Part shown: one piece after another, positions 1 to 10,615 of the stretch | Layout of the letters: the number at the start of each line of letters is the position of its first letter | Numbering within the stretch: the stretch's first letter is position 1 | Source: Amoebidium appalachense | Taxonomy: Eukaryota; Ichthyosporea | Length of the DNA: 64,000 nt | Reading direction: 5' to 3' | NCBI GenBank assembly: GCA_963693365.1 | Contig: CAVNZM010000015.1 | Location: 4,464,001-4,528,000, forward strand | Notes under the pieces: model-generated | What the model was told of the DNA's origin: nothing | The model's database searches: none | The model's input: the letters and a program-made list of their open reading frames with translations, nothing else | Made by a program: the position numbers and the translations under genes

Positions 1-212
1 CTGCTGTCTGAGTTGGAGCGTCGTATATACGCGGGCTAAGGGGTCGAAACTCAGACGCAATTGATGACTTGGGCCCTCCCTGAGGATGGGCTCTGCTTAT
101 GACGCATACTGTGCGCATGGCTGATGCTGCATACTTGAATGTTTGCCTTTGCATGTGTCCTGCACCATGCTTCTCATCGTGTATGCGTACTTCGTACCGT
201 GTTCCGCATTCA

Positions 213-217
<5 letters not shown>
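1..217 (+). repeat. SINE-like dispersed element, copy 1
   Basis: This copy is cut by the window edge and is nearly identical to 3709-3920. It has an A-box-like TGTCTGAGTTGG at 5-16 and a B-box-like GGGTCGAAACTC at 41-52, resembling an RNA polymerase III internal promoter of a tRNA-derived SINE. A core around 65-100 (ACTTGGGCCCTCCCTGAGG, then ATGGGCTCTGCTTATG) recurs elsewhere in the window. The 3' end runs straight into a (C)n tract at about 217-246. A-to-B spacing is shorter than in a true tRNA, so tRNA ancestry is inferred. Confidence 0.6.
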
Positions 218-249
<32 letters not shown>

Positions 250-259
250 CTCCCTCCCC

Positions 260-541
260 GGAGGATGGGTTCTGCTCATATTGCATATTGCACGTTGCTG
301 ATGTTGCATACTTTAATGTTTGATTTTGCATGTGTCCTACACCGTGTGTCTTATGGTGTAGTTGTGCTTCACAACGCACTCAACGTCTTATTTTAACAAA
401 CCCCCCCCCTCCCCCCTCAGCCTCCCGGGCTGAGCTTGGGGTCTGCTGACGATGCATACTTCACTGTGTGCCCTTTTTGGCAAAATCTGCACTGTGTTGT
501 CCGGGGTGAAATGTATTTTGCAACCTGAAACACATTCTAAT
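260..541 (+). repeat. Partial copies of the SINE-like element
   Basis: Two 3'-part copies (about 260-400 and 433-541) share the GGATGGG-TTCTGCTCAT / GGGGTCTGCTGACGATGCAT core and the 3' motif ACACATTCTAAT. Each ends in a (C)n run. They lie in the TFIP11 intron upstream of the first exon seen here. Confidence 0.5.
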
Positions 542-548
542 CCCCCCC

Positions 549-579
<31 letters not shown>

Positions 580-687
580 ACACGCAACACAATACAACAC
601 AACTCCCCCCGCCTCCCCCCTCCCCCCCTCCCCCCCCCCCCCCCCCCCGCCCCCCGCCCGCCCACACACACACGTACCTGTACACGT

Positions 688-771
<84 letters not shown>

Positions 772-848
772 GTACCCGTACACACACACACACGTACACA
801 CACACACACGTACACACACAAACACGTACACACACACACACGTACACA
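541..848. repeat. Poly(C) and (CA)n intron tract
   Basis: (C)n at about 541-565 and 604-660, then (CA)n at about 685-770, then CACACACGTA variants. It runs directly into the 3' splice site of the TFIP11 exon at 850. Confidence 0.9.
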
Positions 849-849
849 G

Positions 850-998
850 AGCCACTACAATGGGTGCTTGCCTGGGTGGACCTTGTACCCCCCCCAGCAC
901 ATGGTGCCCATGTTCGAAGCAAATTTCTTCCCCAAATGGTCCCAAGTGCTTGTTCATTGGCTGAATTCAAACCCAAATTACGACGAGGTCACAAATTG
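850..998 (+). CDS. TFIP11: TFIP11 exon a (with frame break)
   Basis: Acceptor TACACAG/AG at 849/850 and donor TTG/GTAACA at 998/999. The first half reads PLQWVLAWVDLVPP in one frame. After the C8 run at 888-895 the homology continues one base out, as HMVPMFEANFFPKW. The exon ends after two bases of the Trp codon completed by the next exon. Confidence 0.88.
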
Positions 999-1236
999 GT
1001 AACAACCCCTCCCTCCCTCTCCCATCCCCCCCCCCACTCACCCACCCCTCCGCCTTTTTCTTTCGTTGCATACTGTTGTGTGTGTGCTATGTGAAATCTG
1101 CATGACACTTGTCCGTCATGAGTGTGCATAGTCTGTTCCGCCTACCCCCCCCCCCCCCCCCCCCCCCCCCACCACCACCACCACCACCACCAAACACACA
1201 CATGCACACACACACACACACACACATACTCGCACA

Positions 1237-1328
<92 letters not shown>

Positions 1329-1714
1329 TGTTTGCACCCTTAAACCATAGTGTGTGTGTGTGTGGTTTTTCACGGCACGAGGGGGTACCACTCCATGACG
1401 CATTCAAACCCCCCACCTCCCTCCCCCCCCCCCCCCCCCCCCCCCCCCCCCACGCATTCAAACCCTCCCCCCTTCCCCCCCCCCCCCCCCCCTCCCCCCC
1501 TGCTCTGCTTATGATCCATATACTTTGTGTTTCCTAGGCAAATTTTGCGTTCTGCTGTCCCTCCTGTGCACTTCGAGCTCTAACACATTCCGACCTCCCC
1601 CCCCCCCCCCCCCTCCCCCCCTCCCCCTCCCTCCCTCCCTTCTCTCTCTCACATACACACAGGTATCTTTGCCCCCCCCCCCCCACACACACACACACAC
1701 TCCCTCCTTCCCTT

Positions 1715-1802
<88 letters not shown>

Positions 1803-2370
1803 GCACACAGGTATCTAGGGTGGAAGAAGGTGCTGCCACCCGAACTCACCAACCATGGCCCTATCCAAAGCCAATTCCGCTGGGCACTAGACACTATGAA
1901 CCAGGCAGTGGCCCAGCCAAATAAACCCGTACCCATGCCGGTAAAAGAATTATCTTGGGTAGTTTGTTTCATTTTGTCGTTGTTTCTTTCTTTCTCTCTT
2001 TCTCTCTTTCTTTCTAATTTTGTGCCTTTTTTCCTTTCCTTCTGTATGTCTTTTTTTTCTTCCTTGCTTTGCCTTCCTTTTCCCCTCCTCTACGGTTTTT
2101 CTTTTCTTCTTCACACCTTGTCATTCCCATGCTTGGTCAACTCCCCCCCCCCCCCCCCCCCCCCCCCCCGAATGGGCCGAATGTCGGTTACCGTGGATGA
2201 CTTGGGTTCCCCCTAGGATGGGCTGTGCTTATGGTGCATCTTCTTTGTGAATGGTTTGCAACTTCTGTTTTGTGACGACCGTCTTGAGTGTGTACTTCGT
2301 ACTTTGTAACCACAATCTAATGCCCCCTCCCCCCTCCCCCCACCCACCCACCCACCCACCCACCCCCCCC

Positions 2371-2467
<97 letters not shown>

Positions 2468-3959
2468 ACACAAGTACACAGGTACACAAGTACACACGCA
2501 CACAACGACGTACACACACGTACATATTCACACACACACGTACATATTCACACACACACGTACATATTCACACACACACGTACATATTCACACGCACACG
2601 TATATATTCACACACACGTACATATTCACACACACACGTACATATTCACACACACACGTACATATTCACACACACACGTACATATTCACACACACACGTA
2701 CATATTCACACACACACGTACATATTCACACACACGTACATATTCACACACACACGTACATATTCACACACACACGTACATATTCACACACACACGTACA
2801 TATTCACACACACACACGTACATATTCACACACACACGTACATATTCACACACACGTACATATTCACACACACACGTACATATTCACACACACACGTACA
2901 TATTCACACACACACGTACATATTCACACACACTTACATATTCACACACACACGTACATATTCACACACACGTACATATTCACACACATTTACATTTTCA
3001 CACACACACGTACATATTCACACACACGTACATATTCACACACACACTTACATATTCACACACACACGTACATATTCACACACACACGTACATATTCACA
3101 CACACGTACATATTCACACACACACTTACATATTCACACACACACGTACATATTCACACACACGTACATATTCACACACACACGTACATATTCACACACA
3201 CACGTACATATTCACACACACGTACATATTCACACACACACGTACATATTCACACACACACGTACATATTCACACACACGTACATATTCACACACACACG
3301 GACATATTCACACACACGTACACGTATACTTGAAGGTTGGAGGGCAACTAGAGAGCACGCAGTACTTTTCGGAGCTATCACGTCAGCAGGCAGCCCATGT
3401 GGCCCTTACTGCGCAGAGAGACAGAGACAGGCAGGCAGACACCGTGGCTGGCCCATCATTCAGAGACCTATTGCAGCAACTGGTATTGGACCCCCCCCCC
3501 CCCCCCCCCCCCCTCCCCCCCTCCCGCTTTACTTCCATGCAACCGGGCATGGTTGCTCTGTATCGTGCATCTGTAAGCACATACGCATTTTTCGCTGCTC
3601 TGCATTAGTTTGCACACACATCTTGACCGTTTTGCTCACCTTGCTTGCATAAGCAACCCTGCTCGTCTTTGATCAAGACGGGTTGACCCTCCCAAGTCTA
3701 GTTGATGCTGCTGTCTGAGTTGGAGAGTCGTATATACGCGGGCTAAGGGGTCGAAACTCAGACGCAATTGATGACTGGGGCCCTCCCTGAGGATGGGCTC
3801 TGCTTATGACGCATACTGTGCGCATGGCTGATGCTGCATACTTGAATGTTTGCCTTTGCATGTGTCCTGCACCATGCTTCTCATCGTGTATGCGTACTTC
3901 GTACCGTGTTCTGCATTCAACCCCCCCCCCCCCCCCCCCCCCCCTCTCTCTCTCTCCAC

Positions 3960-3995
<36 letters not shown>

Positions 3996-4448
3996 GAAAA
4001 CGATTGAATAGCAGGCTTGTATTTATATATGAAAATGTGATAAGGAAATGAAAGAAAACACGGTCGCCACACACACGACTACAGATATCTGGGGGTACGC
4101 ACATAAACGCGCCACACATGAAAACAAGCCCACCTGCACGCATGTGTGTGAGTTGGGGGCATTTGTTTAGGTGCATGGTTTACTATTATTATTATCATGA
4201 TTATCGTTTTTTGAGTGAACTGAATTCAATGGTGTTGGATTGTGGGCTCTGCCTCTGTTTTGGTATGTGAAAGTTGTAGACCGTGTAAACAAATTGTGGT
4301 TGTGTTTGTGTTTTTTATGTTGCTTTACACATTACAGGTTTTTTAAGTTCACAACGGTATACAAAGCAACACCTACACGAGTCAAATATCCGTATTGAAG
4401 GGCACGAGAGAGAGGGAAGGGGGTGGAGTGGTGGTGGTGGTGGTGGTG

Positions 4449-4523
<75 letters not shown>

Positions 4524-5187
4524 CTTGAAAGGAAGTTTCTGCTCTAATTGCTACACCCCACACAGGCGCTCGAGAACGACATTGTGTTCCAACCGAAAAA
4601 ACCCCCCCGCATGCACAACGGCAACCCACTCTATGCCTTTGGCCGTCTTACCGTTTACATGGACAGGTGTGTGTCCCCCCCCCCCCCCCCCCGCCCCCTT
4701 TACTCTTTCCATTGCAAATTGCACCACCACCACCATGCACACAATTTGCACGCGCGCGTGCACACATGCAAGCACACACACATACATGCACACACACAGA
4801 TACACAGACACACGAACACACACACATACATGCACACACACACAGATACACAGACACACGAACACACACACATACATGCACACACACACAGATACACAGA
4901 CACACGAACACACACACATACATGCACACACACACAGATACACAGACACACGAACACACACACATACATGCACACACACACAGATACACAGACACACGAA
5001 CACACACACACACACACACATCACTCACTTACACACACGCACACACACACACGCACACACACACACAACTCTCACACACGCACACACACACACACACTCG
5101 CTCACTTGCTATTACACACACACATACATAACTCACATACACGCACACGCACACACTCACACACACACACACACACAACTCACACGC

Positions 5188-5269
<82 letters not shown>

Positions 5270-5298
5270 TCGCTCACACACACACACACACGCACACA

Positions 5299-5334
<36 letters not shown>

Positions 5335-5509
5335 CTCGCTCACTTGCTGACACACACACACACACACACACACAACACGCTTACTTATACACGCACACGC
5401 ACACACACGCACGCGCACACACACACTCACTCGCTCACTTGCTAACACACACACGCACACACACACACAACTCACTTACACACACACGCACACGCACACG
5501 CGCGCGCGC

Positions 5510-5573
<64 letters not shown>

Positions 5574-5678
5574 GCTCACTTGCTAACACACACACTCGCT
5601 CACTTGCTAACCCACACACACACACCCTCTCTCTCATACAACAGATTGGCGTTGCAACCACAGCTGCCCCTGGCATGC

Positions 5679-5718
<40 letters not shown>

Positions 5719-5991
5719 CCGCCTTCTGCTGTCCTGTGTTAATAGCTCCCCCCGGCCCATCCCCTGGGAGGCTCTTATAGAAGCGGCTTCCGGTATTTTT
5801 TTTTCGCTTTTTGTTATGGGGTTTCTTTTCTGTTCTTTTCTTTTTCTTTTTTTTTTTTTTACCCGATTATTTGCCGAGCCCTGCTGACCATAATCCTTGG
5901 GAGCAGGAATGTGATCTTCGTGCAGGAGGGAGCACAGTGGCTGCCCGTCTCTATGGACGGACTGGTGCAGAAGGCCAAGGCCCAAAAATAG
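850..5991 (+). CDS. TFIP11: TFIP11/Ntr1 homologue, C-terminal part (five exons)
   Basis: Tuftelin-interacting protein 11 (yeast Ntr1/Spp382) works with the helicase DHX15/Prp43 to take apart the intron-lariat spliceosome in the nucleus. Only the C-terminal ~200 residues (end of the GCFC domain and the tail) are here; the G-patch half lies upstream of the window. Exons are 850-998, 1811-1940, 3336-3482, 4566-4666 and 5907-5991. All junctions are GT-AG and phases match throughout (2, 0, 0, 2). Recognised family landmarks, in order: QWVLAWVDLVP, FFPKWSQVL, NYDEVTNW joining YLGWK across the first intron, ALDTMNQAV, SFRDLL, LYAFGRLTVYMDR and NVIFVQEGAQWLPVS, ending at TAG. Exon 1 carries a one-base frame break in a C8 run (888-895). 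Seven Cs would restore continuity, so a homopolymer error is likely, but a real mutation cannot be excluded. Confidence 0.9.
999..1810. repeat. TFIP11 intron: poly(C), (CA)n and a SINE-like fragment
   Basis: C tracts at about 1145-1171, 1418-1451, 1477-1500 and 1596-1620; (CA)n at 1196-1327 and 1717-1800. A SINE-like fragment at 1500-1597 (CTCTGCTTATGATCCATA, then ACACATTCCGACC) is followed by C. The final CA repeat ends at the acceptor CGCACACAG/G. Confidence 0.85.
1811..1940 (+). CDS. TFIP11: TFIP11 exon b
   Basis: Acceptor CGCACACAG/G and donor CCG/GTAAAAG. It encodes YLGWKKVLPPELTNHGPIQS and continues to ALDTMNQAVAQ, matching the YLGWK and ALDIMNRAV segments of animal TFIP11. It begins with the last base of the Trp codon and ends in phase 0. 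Confidence 0.9.
1941..2507. repeat. TFIP11 intron: pyrimidine tract, SINE-like copy, (CA)n
   Basis: A T/C-rich tract at about 1965-2115, C tract at 2143-2169, a SINE-like copy at about 2188-2327 (core GACTTGGGTTCCCCC, then AGGATGGGCTGTGCTTATGG; 3' end GTAACCACAATCTAATGCCC), C-rich tail, then (CA)n at about 2372-2464. Confidence 0.75.
2508..3325 (+). repeat. Minisatellite, 18-20 bp unit, about 42 copies
   Basis: Tandem CACACACGTACATATTCA units, alternating between 18 and 20 bp depending on one CA more or less, with rare variants (CTTACATATTC near 2933 and 3051; TTTACATTTTC near 2989). The array lies in the intron directly upstream of TFIP11 exon c. Confidence 0.95.
3336..3482 (+). CDS. TFIP11: TFIP11 exon c
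   Basis: Acceptor CTTGAAG/GTT and donor CAACTG/GTATTG, both phase 0. It encodes VGGQLESTQYFSELSRQQ and ends SFRDLLQQL, matching the TFIP11 segment that carries YLTHTERR and SFKDLIE. The acceptor has no pyrimidine tract: the minisatellite ends about 10 bp upstream. Confidence 0.85.
3491..3520. repeat. Poly(C) tract beside the exon c donor
   Basis: (C)n starting eight bases after the GT of the donor splice site. Confidence 0.9.
3700..3920 (+). repeat. SINE-like element, copy 2
   Basis: Matches 1-217 over its whole length with only a few differences (for example GGAGAG for GGAGCG and ACTGGGG for ACTTGGG). The A-box-like and B-box-like motifs are kept. It ends in (C)n, followed by (CT)n and (A)33 at 3961-3993. 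Confidence 0.7.
3920..3993. repeat. Composite (C)n-(CT)n-(A)n tract
   Basis: About 25 C, short CT repeat, CCACC, then 33 A. The same C-then-A (or T-then-G) order recurs at 7081-7191, 17031-17078, 28104-28129, 28284-28326, 29737-29797 and 31806-31848. Confidence 0.9.
3994..4450. other. TFIP11 intron, unique AT-richer part
   Basis: Non-repetitive intron sequence apart from a (TGG)n stretch at about 4430-4448. No coding exon was recognised. Confidence 0.6.
4451..4521. repeat. (GT)n followed by (G)n
   Basis: About 19 GT units then about 31 G, ending 45 bp before TFIP11 exon d. Confidence 0.9.
4566..4666 (+). CDS. TFIP11: TFIP11 exon d
   Basis: Acceptor CCACACAG/GCG (phase 0) and donor GGACAG/GTGTGT (phase 2). 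It encodes ALENDIVFQPKKPPRMH, then GNPLYAFGRLTVYMD, matching the TFIP11 segment with HNIVFMP and LYTFGRIVIYID. Confidence 0.92.
4783..5005 (+). repeat. Minisatellite, about 50-bp unit, 4-5 copies
   Basis: Tandem units containing CATACATGCACACACACA, GATACACAGACACACGAA. They sit in the last TFIP11 intron. Confidence 0.85.
5006..5716. repeat. CA-rich intron array with (CG) runs, ending in poly(C)
   Basis: Interrupted (CA)n with CTCGCTCACTTGCTA blocks repeated at about 5098, 5335, 5428, 5572 and 5595, a (GCAC)n run at 5297-5334, alternating CGCGCG at 5498-5522, then (C)36 at 5681-5716. Alternating purine/pyrimidine and GC runs could adopt Z-DNA. Confidence 0.85.
5907..5991 (+). CDS. TFIP11: TFIP11 last exon
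   Basis: Acceptor GGGAGCAG/G at 5906/5907. The first base completes an Arg codon (AG/G), then NVIFVQEGAQWLPVS and a Lys-rich end before TAG at 5989-5991. Family proteins end in the same way (VVFVQ, W.P.S, short helix). Confidence 0.93.
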
Positions 5992-6344
5992 CAACATTGT
6001 GCTCAAATGTGCCATTTTTAGCAACAGTGCCGTGTATGCACCATATTTGGCAATGTTGATCTATTGGCTGTCCCGTGTGTACGGTGTGATTAGCATGAAT
6101 ATGGGAAATATGTGCTATGTAGCAACAGGATGTGTGTATGCATCGTGTTTTTCAACGGTATACAGGAGGTATACATTTTAGATATGCAGCAATTAAGGAG
6201 GGTGCATGCACTCTGATATTGCTACTTTTTTTTATTGTTTTATGTATTCATTTACTTCTGTGGATGTGGTGTTTGAATGCTGTGTTGTGTAGCACCCGAC
6301 CCCAGCCCTTTTTATTTTTGCATTTTTGCATTTTTAGCACATCA
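5992..6344 (+). other. Probable TFIP11 3' UTR and flank
   Basis: Unique T-rich sequence after the stop codon. A weak internal echo, AGCAACATTGTGCTCAAATG versus AGCAACAGTGCCGTGTATGC, is visible. No AATAAA is close to the stop. Confidence 0.4.
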
Positions 6345-6583
<239 letters not shown>

Positions 6584-6870
6584 CACATGCACGTGCACAA
6601 ACCTTGTCCTCTTTTGACTTACCACCTTCTGAGTTGAGCGAATGCATAATTGACACGTATTATCCATTTTTTGTTGGATTAAAAATGTGTGAATGGTTTC
6701 TCTGTAAACGGGATCAACTGCAAGCTGATGCAATGCCATCGTACCACGACATGCGAATTTCGTAATGAAATGATAAAAATTCTGCAAATACCCGCAGGTC
6801 TGGTGGGGCACTGCACACAATGACTAATGATGTTCACCACGTTCTGCTTTGTAATTGTGCAATTTGATAC

Positions 6871-7244
6871 CCCCCCCCCCCCCCCCCCTCCCCTCTCCCC
6901 TTCTTCACCTCCCCCCCCCCCCCCCCCCCCCCTTCCCCCCCGGGGGTTCCTTTCCGCTCTGTGCGAGCCAGTCTTCTATCAGACTTCGTCGCTATATATC
7001 GATATACTACGAGTGGACGGCGGGCCCAGGGTGGGCAAATGTGTGGGTGTGTTGTGCGTGCGTGCATTGTGTCATCGGCCTGTTTTTTTTTTTTTTTTTT
7101 TTTTTGTTTTTTTTTTGTGTGTGTGTGTGTGTGTGTGTGTGGTGGTGGTGGTGGTGGTGGTGGTGGGGGGGGGGGGGGGGGGGGGGGGGGGTTTCAAAAT
7201 CAAAAAAGCCTAATTAGGAGAGTCCACTCATGCAGGTGGCGTGG

Positions 7245-7311
<67 letters not shown>
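6871..7311. repeat. Poly(C), T/G homopolymers and (GT)n
   Basis: (C)n at 6871-6888 and 6911-6932; (T)n at 7082-7116 passing into (GT)n, (GGT)n and (G)27 at 7165-7191; (GT)n at 7244-7311. The short unique stretch 6950-7080 shows no convincing exon. Confidence 0.9.
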
Positions 7312-7315
<4 letters not shown>

Positions 7316-8050
7316 GGGGGGGAGGTGATGATCTGGGAGGACACGTAGGCAAGTCTTTCAATGCATTCATTGCATTAAATTTCTTTGCTTAGTTATGTAT
7401 CATGCTACACAACAATGGGTATTAATAAGAAATCTAATACGATAATCGTTACTTCTCCTTAAATCGTGTTCGAATTAGTCAAAATCAGACCGTATTTCTA
7501 ACAATAACTTAATAATATTCGGTCGATAAATTATCATGATCTGTATTTACACACTCCTGACTTCACAGTAACCAATAAACAGAGACAACGGTTGGTCACC
7601 TGATAGTACGGGCCATTTGCTACGCATCAACTTTTGCTACACGGATTTACATTTGATCAGGTTTCGCTAATTTTTAATATTGAAGGTGCAAACAGGGTAT
7701 GAATGCTTCCGTATGTGTGCGTGTGTGATTGTGTGTGTGCACGTGCGGGCAGGCACCATTTGTGATTCTATTCGAATGCGTGCTCCTGCTGTACGCGTAA
7801 CGTAGGCGGCCAGTGTTGCCTGTGTGATCTAAATACATGCACACCATCAGTCAATGCACCAGAAACACCAAAGAAACTCAAAATAACTCGGATAGACCTA
7901 AACATCCTTTTTTTCATCTAATCAGCTCAATCTACAACATGCGGGGACCGTACTTGTGGCATGTATCACTAAATAACATTAGCACTGAGTGCTGCGCTAA
8001 AAACGACTTATATACAACGTGACACAGACTTAAAGTGGTAAAATTATAAT
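7312..8050. other. AT-rich intergenic
   Basis: Unique sequence with no exon that I can support. It is likely the 3' flank of the minus-strand ORF that ends at 8051. Confidence 0.4.
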
Positions 8051-9109
8051 TTAAAAGGAATATGCAGCCGCCAGCTTGATCGAGTCCGTCTCATTTAACT
8101 TCCACATTGCACTAAGATAGTTTCGGATCCACACCTGTCCATTCTCTGCTTCGTCCGCGAGAATTTTCGCCGCTTCGTGCCTGTGCGATGTGCTGACAAA
8201 CGATTGGTTGCGGCATTTCAAGCATGAATCCGATCGGCTGATCTGACCGCAAACACGTGCCGTACACGTGGTTGAGTGTTGCATCACGTGATCCCCCCAA
8301 TCATGATTGATGATGTGTTCTATGGTTGGGCATGACTTCAAAATGGTCGGGGTGCTTGAATCACCTCCCTCACGATGTTCAGTTTCCCCTTCAACGTATG
8401 TCACGCAGGTGGTGCTTCGAGGTCTTGACTGTGTGCGCACGAGGGAGCAACGTCGAAAAAGCGTGATGTCGGATGTTGCACGACGAAGGAACGGTTTTGA
8501 TTTTTGGGTTCGCCTGGAAGCAATTGTCTCGGGTGTTGAGCTGTGATTGGCGTGCCTTAAAGTTTCATCGCCAAAACATCCGTTGGTGGTTTGTTGTCCA
8601 TTTAAGGCAAATGAACCATCGGTAGTGGGACACTCCTTTAACGATCGGGTGCACTCAGGGGCATTTTCATATGTTGAGTTAGTGGCAGTATTAAAACTTT
8701 CAGCGAGATCATAGGAACTGTGATTCTCAGAACAGAATCCTGTGTCTTTCTCGTCTGGCTCGGAGATGTCGAGATTTCCAAGCGAATAAACGAGCGCCTC
8801 TTCAATTTTTCCGTGTGGGACAACGGGTAAAGAACTTGCAAGGAGACTTGAATGCATCGGCGTTTTTATTTGCCTTGCTTCTGGACCAGCCGCGTTTTTG
8901 GTGTCTTGGCATGTGATTGGGAATGATTTCGGATTGAGTGAAAACCTTGTGCACACAACTAAAGCTTGCAGCTCGCCTACCAATTCGACGGACGAGTCCA
9001 CTATGTCTAGACTTATTTGGGTTGTCTTCATGTGCATTGTGAAAAGAGGGGTGTTGTTGGGCAGGTGGGGAGTGCCCAAAACACAACTTCGTTTTGTGTA
9101 CAAAGCCAT
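8051..9109 (-). CDS. Hypothetical protein, 352 aa
   Basis: An uninterrupted ORF from ATG (9107-9109) to TAA (8051-8053), in non-repetitive DNA where such length is unlikely by chance. I recognise no family. The product is Ser/Thr-rich, with a basic patch (KPFLRRATSDITLFRRCS) that contains RRATS and RRCS, sites of the kind basophilic kinases use. The last ~40 residues look helical (HEAAKILADEAENGQVW onward). No signal peptide or membrane segment is evident. A TATATA stretch on the same strand lies near 9480, about 370 bp upstream, and could be its promoter. It may also be one exon of a longer gene. Confidence 0.5.
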   Translation of the reverse strand: MALYTKRSCVLGTPHLPNNTPLFTMHMKTTQISLDIVDSSVELVGELQALVVCTRFSLNPKSFPITCQDTKNAAGPEARQIKTPMHSSLLASSLPVVPHGKIEEALVYSLGNLDISEPDEKDTGFCSENHSSYDLAESFNTATNSTYENAPECTRSLKECPTTDGSFALNGQQTTNGCFGDETLRHANHSSTPETIASRRTQKSKPFLRRATSDITLFRRCSLVRTQSRPRSTTCVTYVEGETEHREGGDSSTPTILKSCPTIEHIINHDWGDHVMQHSTTCTARVCGQISRSDSCLKCRNQSFVSTSHRHEAAKILADEAENGQVWIRNYLSAMWKLNETDSIKLAAAYSF

Positions 9110-10387
9110 TCACACGTTCAGTGAGTGCATTCATGGTGTAGTTTCTTGTGCCATTCTTGTGCGCATATGCCACGGTTCGGTCTGTTTTATTATTGGTCAG
9201 AGGGTGTGTATGTGTGTGCATCTTTACACTGAGTAACCGTTAAGGTCTTCATGCGCCGTGTGCTCTATGTAGTTAGGTACCAAGCGATGATTAATCATTA
9301 ATATTACCACAACACTAACCAAGGCAAAATAACTAATATGCTACGGTGACTGCACTGTATCAATCAGGTTCAATCTGTTATGAATAAACCAACCGCTTAA
9401 TGGTATAATTGGTCTGTTGGTCTCGTGTTTGGTTGAAACTTCGGCATGTGGAAAGCAAAAACATAGGGGACATTGCCCTATATATACCTTCTAGGAGCGT
9501 ATCGTAGTACGGTGCGTCATACACTGATCCGGGGCCCGGGCCCGTGACATACCGCACCCCCGGCCCACGACAACGTTAACGCGTGTAGGCTTTGTTTACC
9601 TTCACAAAAAAAAAAATATGTTATGTATTTTTATTTAATGTCGATTGTTTTCTATTCCTTTTTTTTTTTTTTTGCAAAATTAAGCATTCACAATTGTAAT
9701 TTCTCTTATGAAAAGGGTAGCAGACCAGTATGCGACTGCGCGTGCGGCCACGGGCCGGGCCCGACGACCGTATGGCGTCATCTTAGTTATCCCTAGCTCC
9801 ACAGCAACAGCGCGCGGCGCTTCGAGAATTCGATTCCTTTCAGCGTGAATTCATCCAGTTCATCTCTCGGACCTTGCGTACAATAGGCATCCTCAGGCGG
9901 CTCCTTTGCTGAGTGTTTTTGGTCCCCCTCCGGCGAGTCAGCGTATGAATGAGTTAGGCCTCCGCTTTTGTTTTCATTTGGTTAGGCTAGCTTCCTTCTT
10001 ATCATCCTTTGTTGCAATTCTTTCCTTCTTTATTCTTTAGACCCTGTTCCCATATCTAATGTTCGTGCGAAATGTCCTGTACATACCCAATCTATCTCCC
10101 ATTCAGAGATATCCTTTTTAATATATGTCTCCTTTATTTTTCTCTTCCCTTATGTATCAGCAGTATGTTACTTGGTTTCATACTCAATATCCTTTGCTTC
10201 ATCGTTGTGATAAAGAGTATCATGGTAGGACTCTTGAGCCTGTGCTTCTTTTTATATTAGAGACTCGTCTATTTTCTCTACAATCGTACATAATGTAAAT
10301 TAGCCACTTATATTCAGCCTTCCGAGGCTCTCGTAAACCTACGACACTTGCCGATTTTGCCATTCTAACCCCTTCGTGTGATATTGC
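9110..10387. other. Intergenic, no supported gene
   Basis: Includes a GC-rich palindromic stretch at about 9531-9545 (CCGGGGCCCGGGCCCG), an A-run at 9605 and a T-run at 9659. No exon is supported. Confidence 0.4.
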
Positions 10388-10615
10388 TTGAAATGTTTAT
10401 TTTGGCGTTGTAACCTTAGTTTCCATAAATGTTTGAGTCACTTTTGTGCAGAACCTTTTTCTCGCAAACATCTAGATAAATGTATTTATTTATCTCAGAT
10501 TCTTCCGTTAGAAATTCGAAGACTAGCTTATTTAGATAATCCTGATATTACTTCTGTTGACTATCTGTTAAACCACCGTATGTTTTTTTTTCTTCTCTTG
10601 ACTGGGATTTATTGA
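10388..10615 (+). pseudogene. Possible C-terminal relic of a non-LTR reverse transcriptase
   Basis: A 75-codon ORF with a Cys/His cluster (CLSHFCAEPFSRKHLDKC) followed by a helical tail (DITSVDYLLNHRMFF). The C-terminus of the LINE-B protein has the same order: a Cys/His cluster, then NILDFILNTRNYDLF. The match is by pattern only. Nothing else of an element is readable upstream. Confidence 0.3.

Noticed and set aside
1-60. True tRNA gene
   Set aside because: A- and B-box-like motifs are present, but spacing is too short and there is no complete cloverleaf or acceptor stem, so a tRNA-derived repeat is more likely.
850-998. Programmed ribosomal frameshift in TFIP11
   Set aside because: No known case in this family, and the break is in a C8 run where length errors are common.
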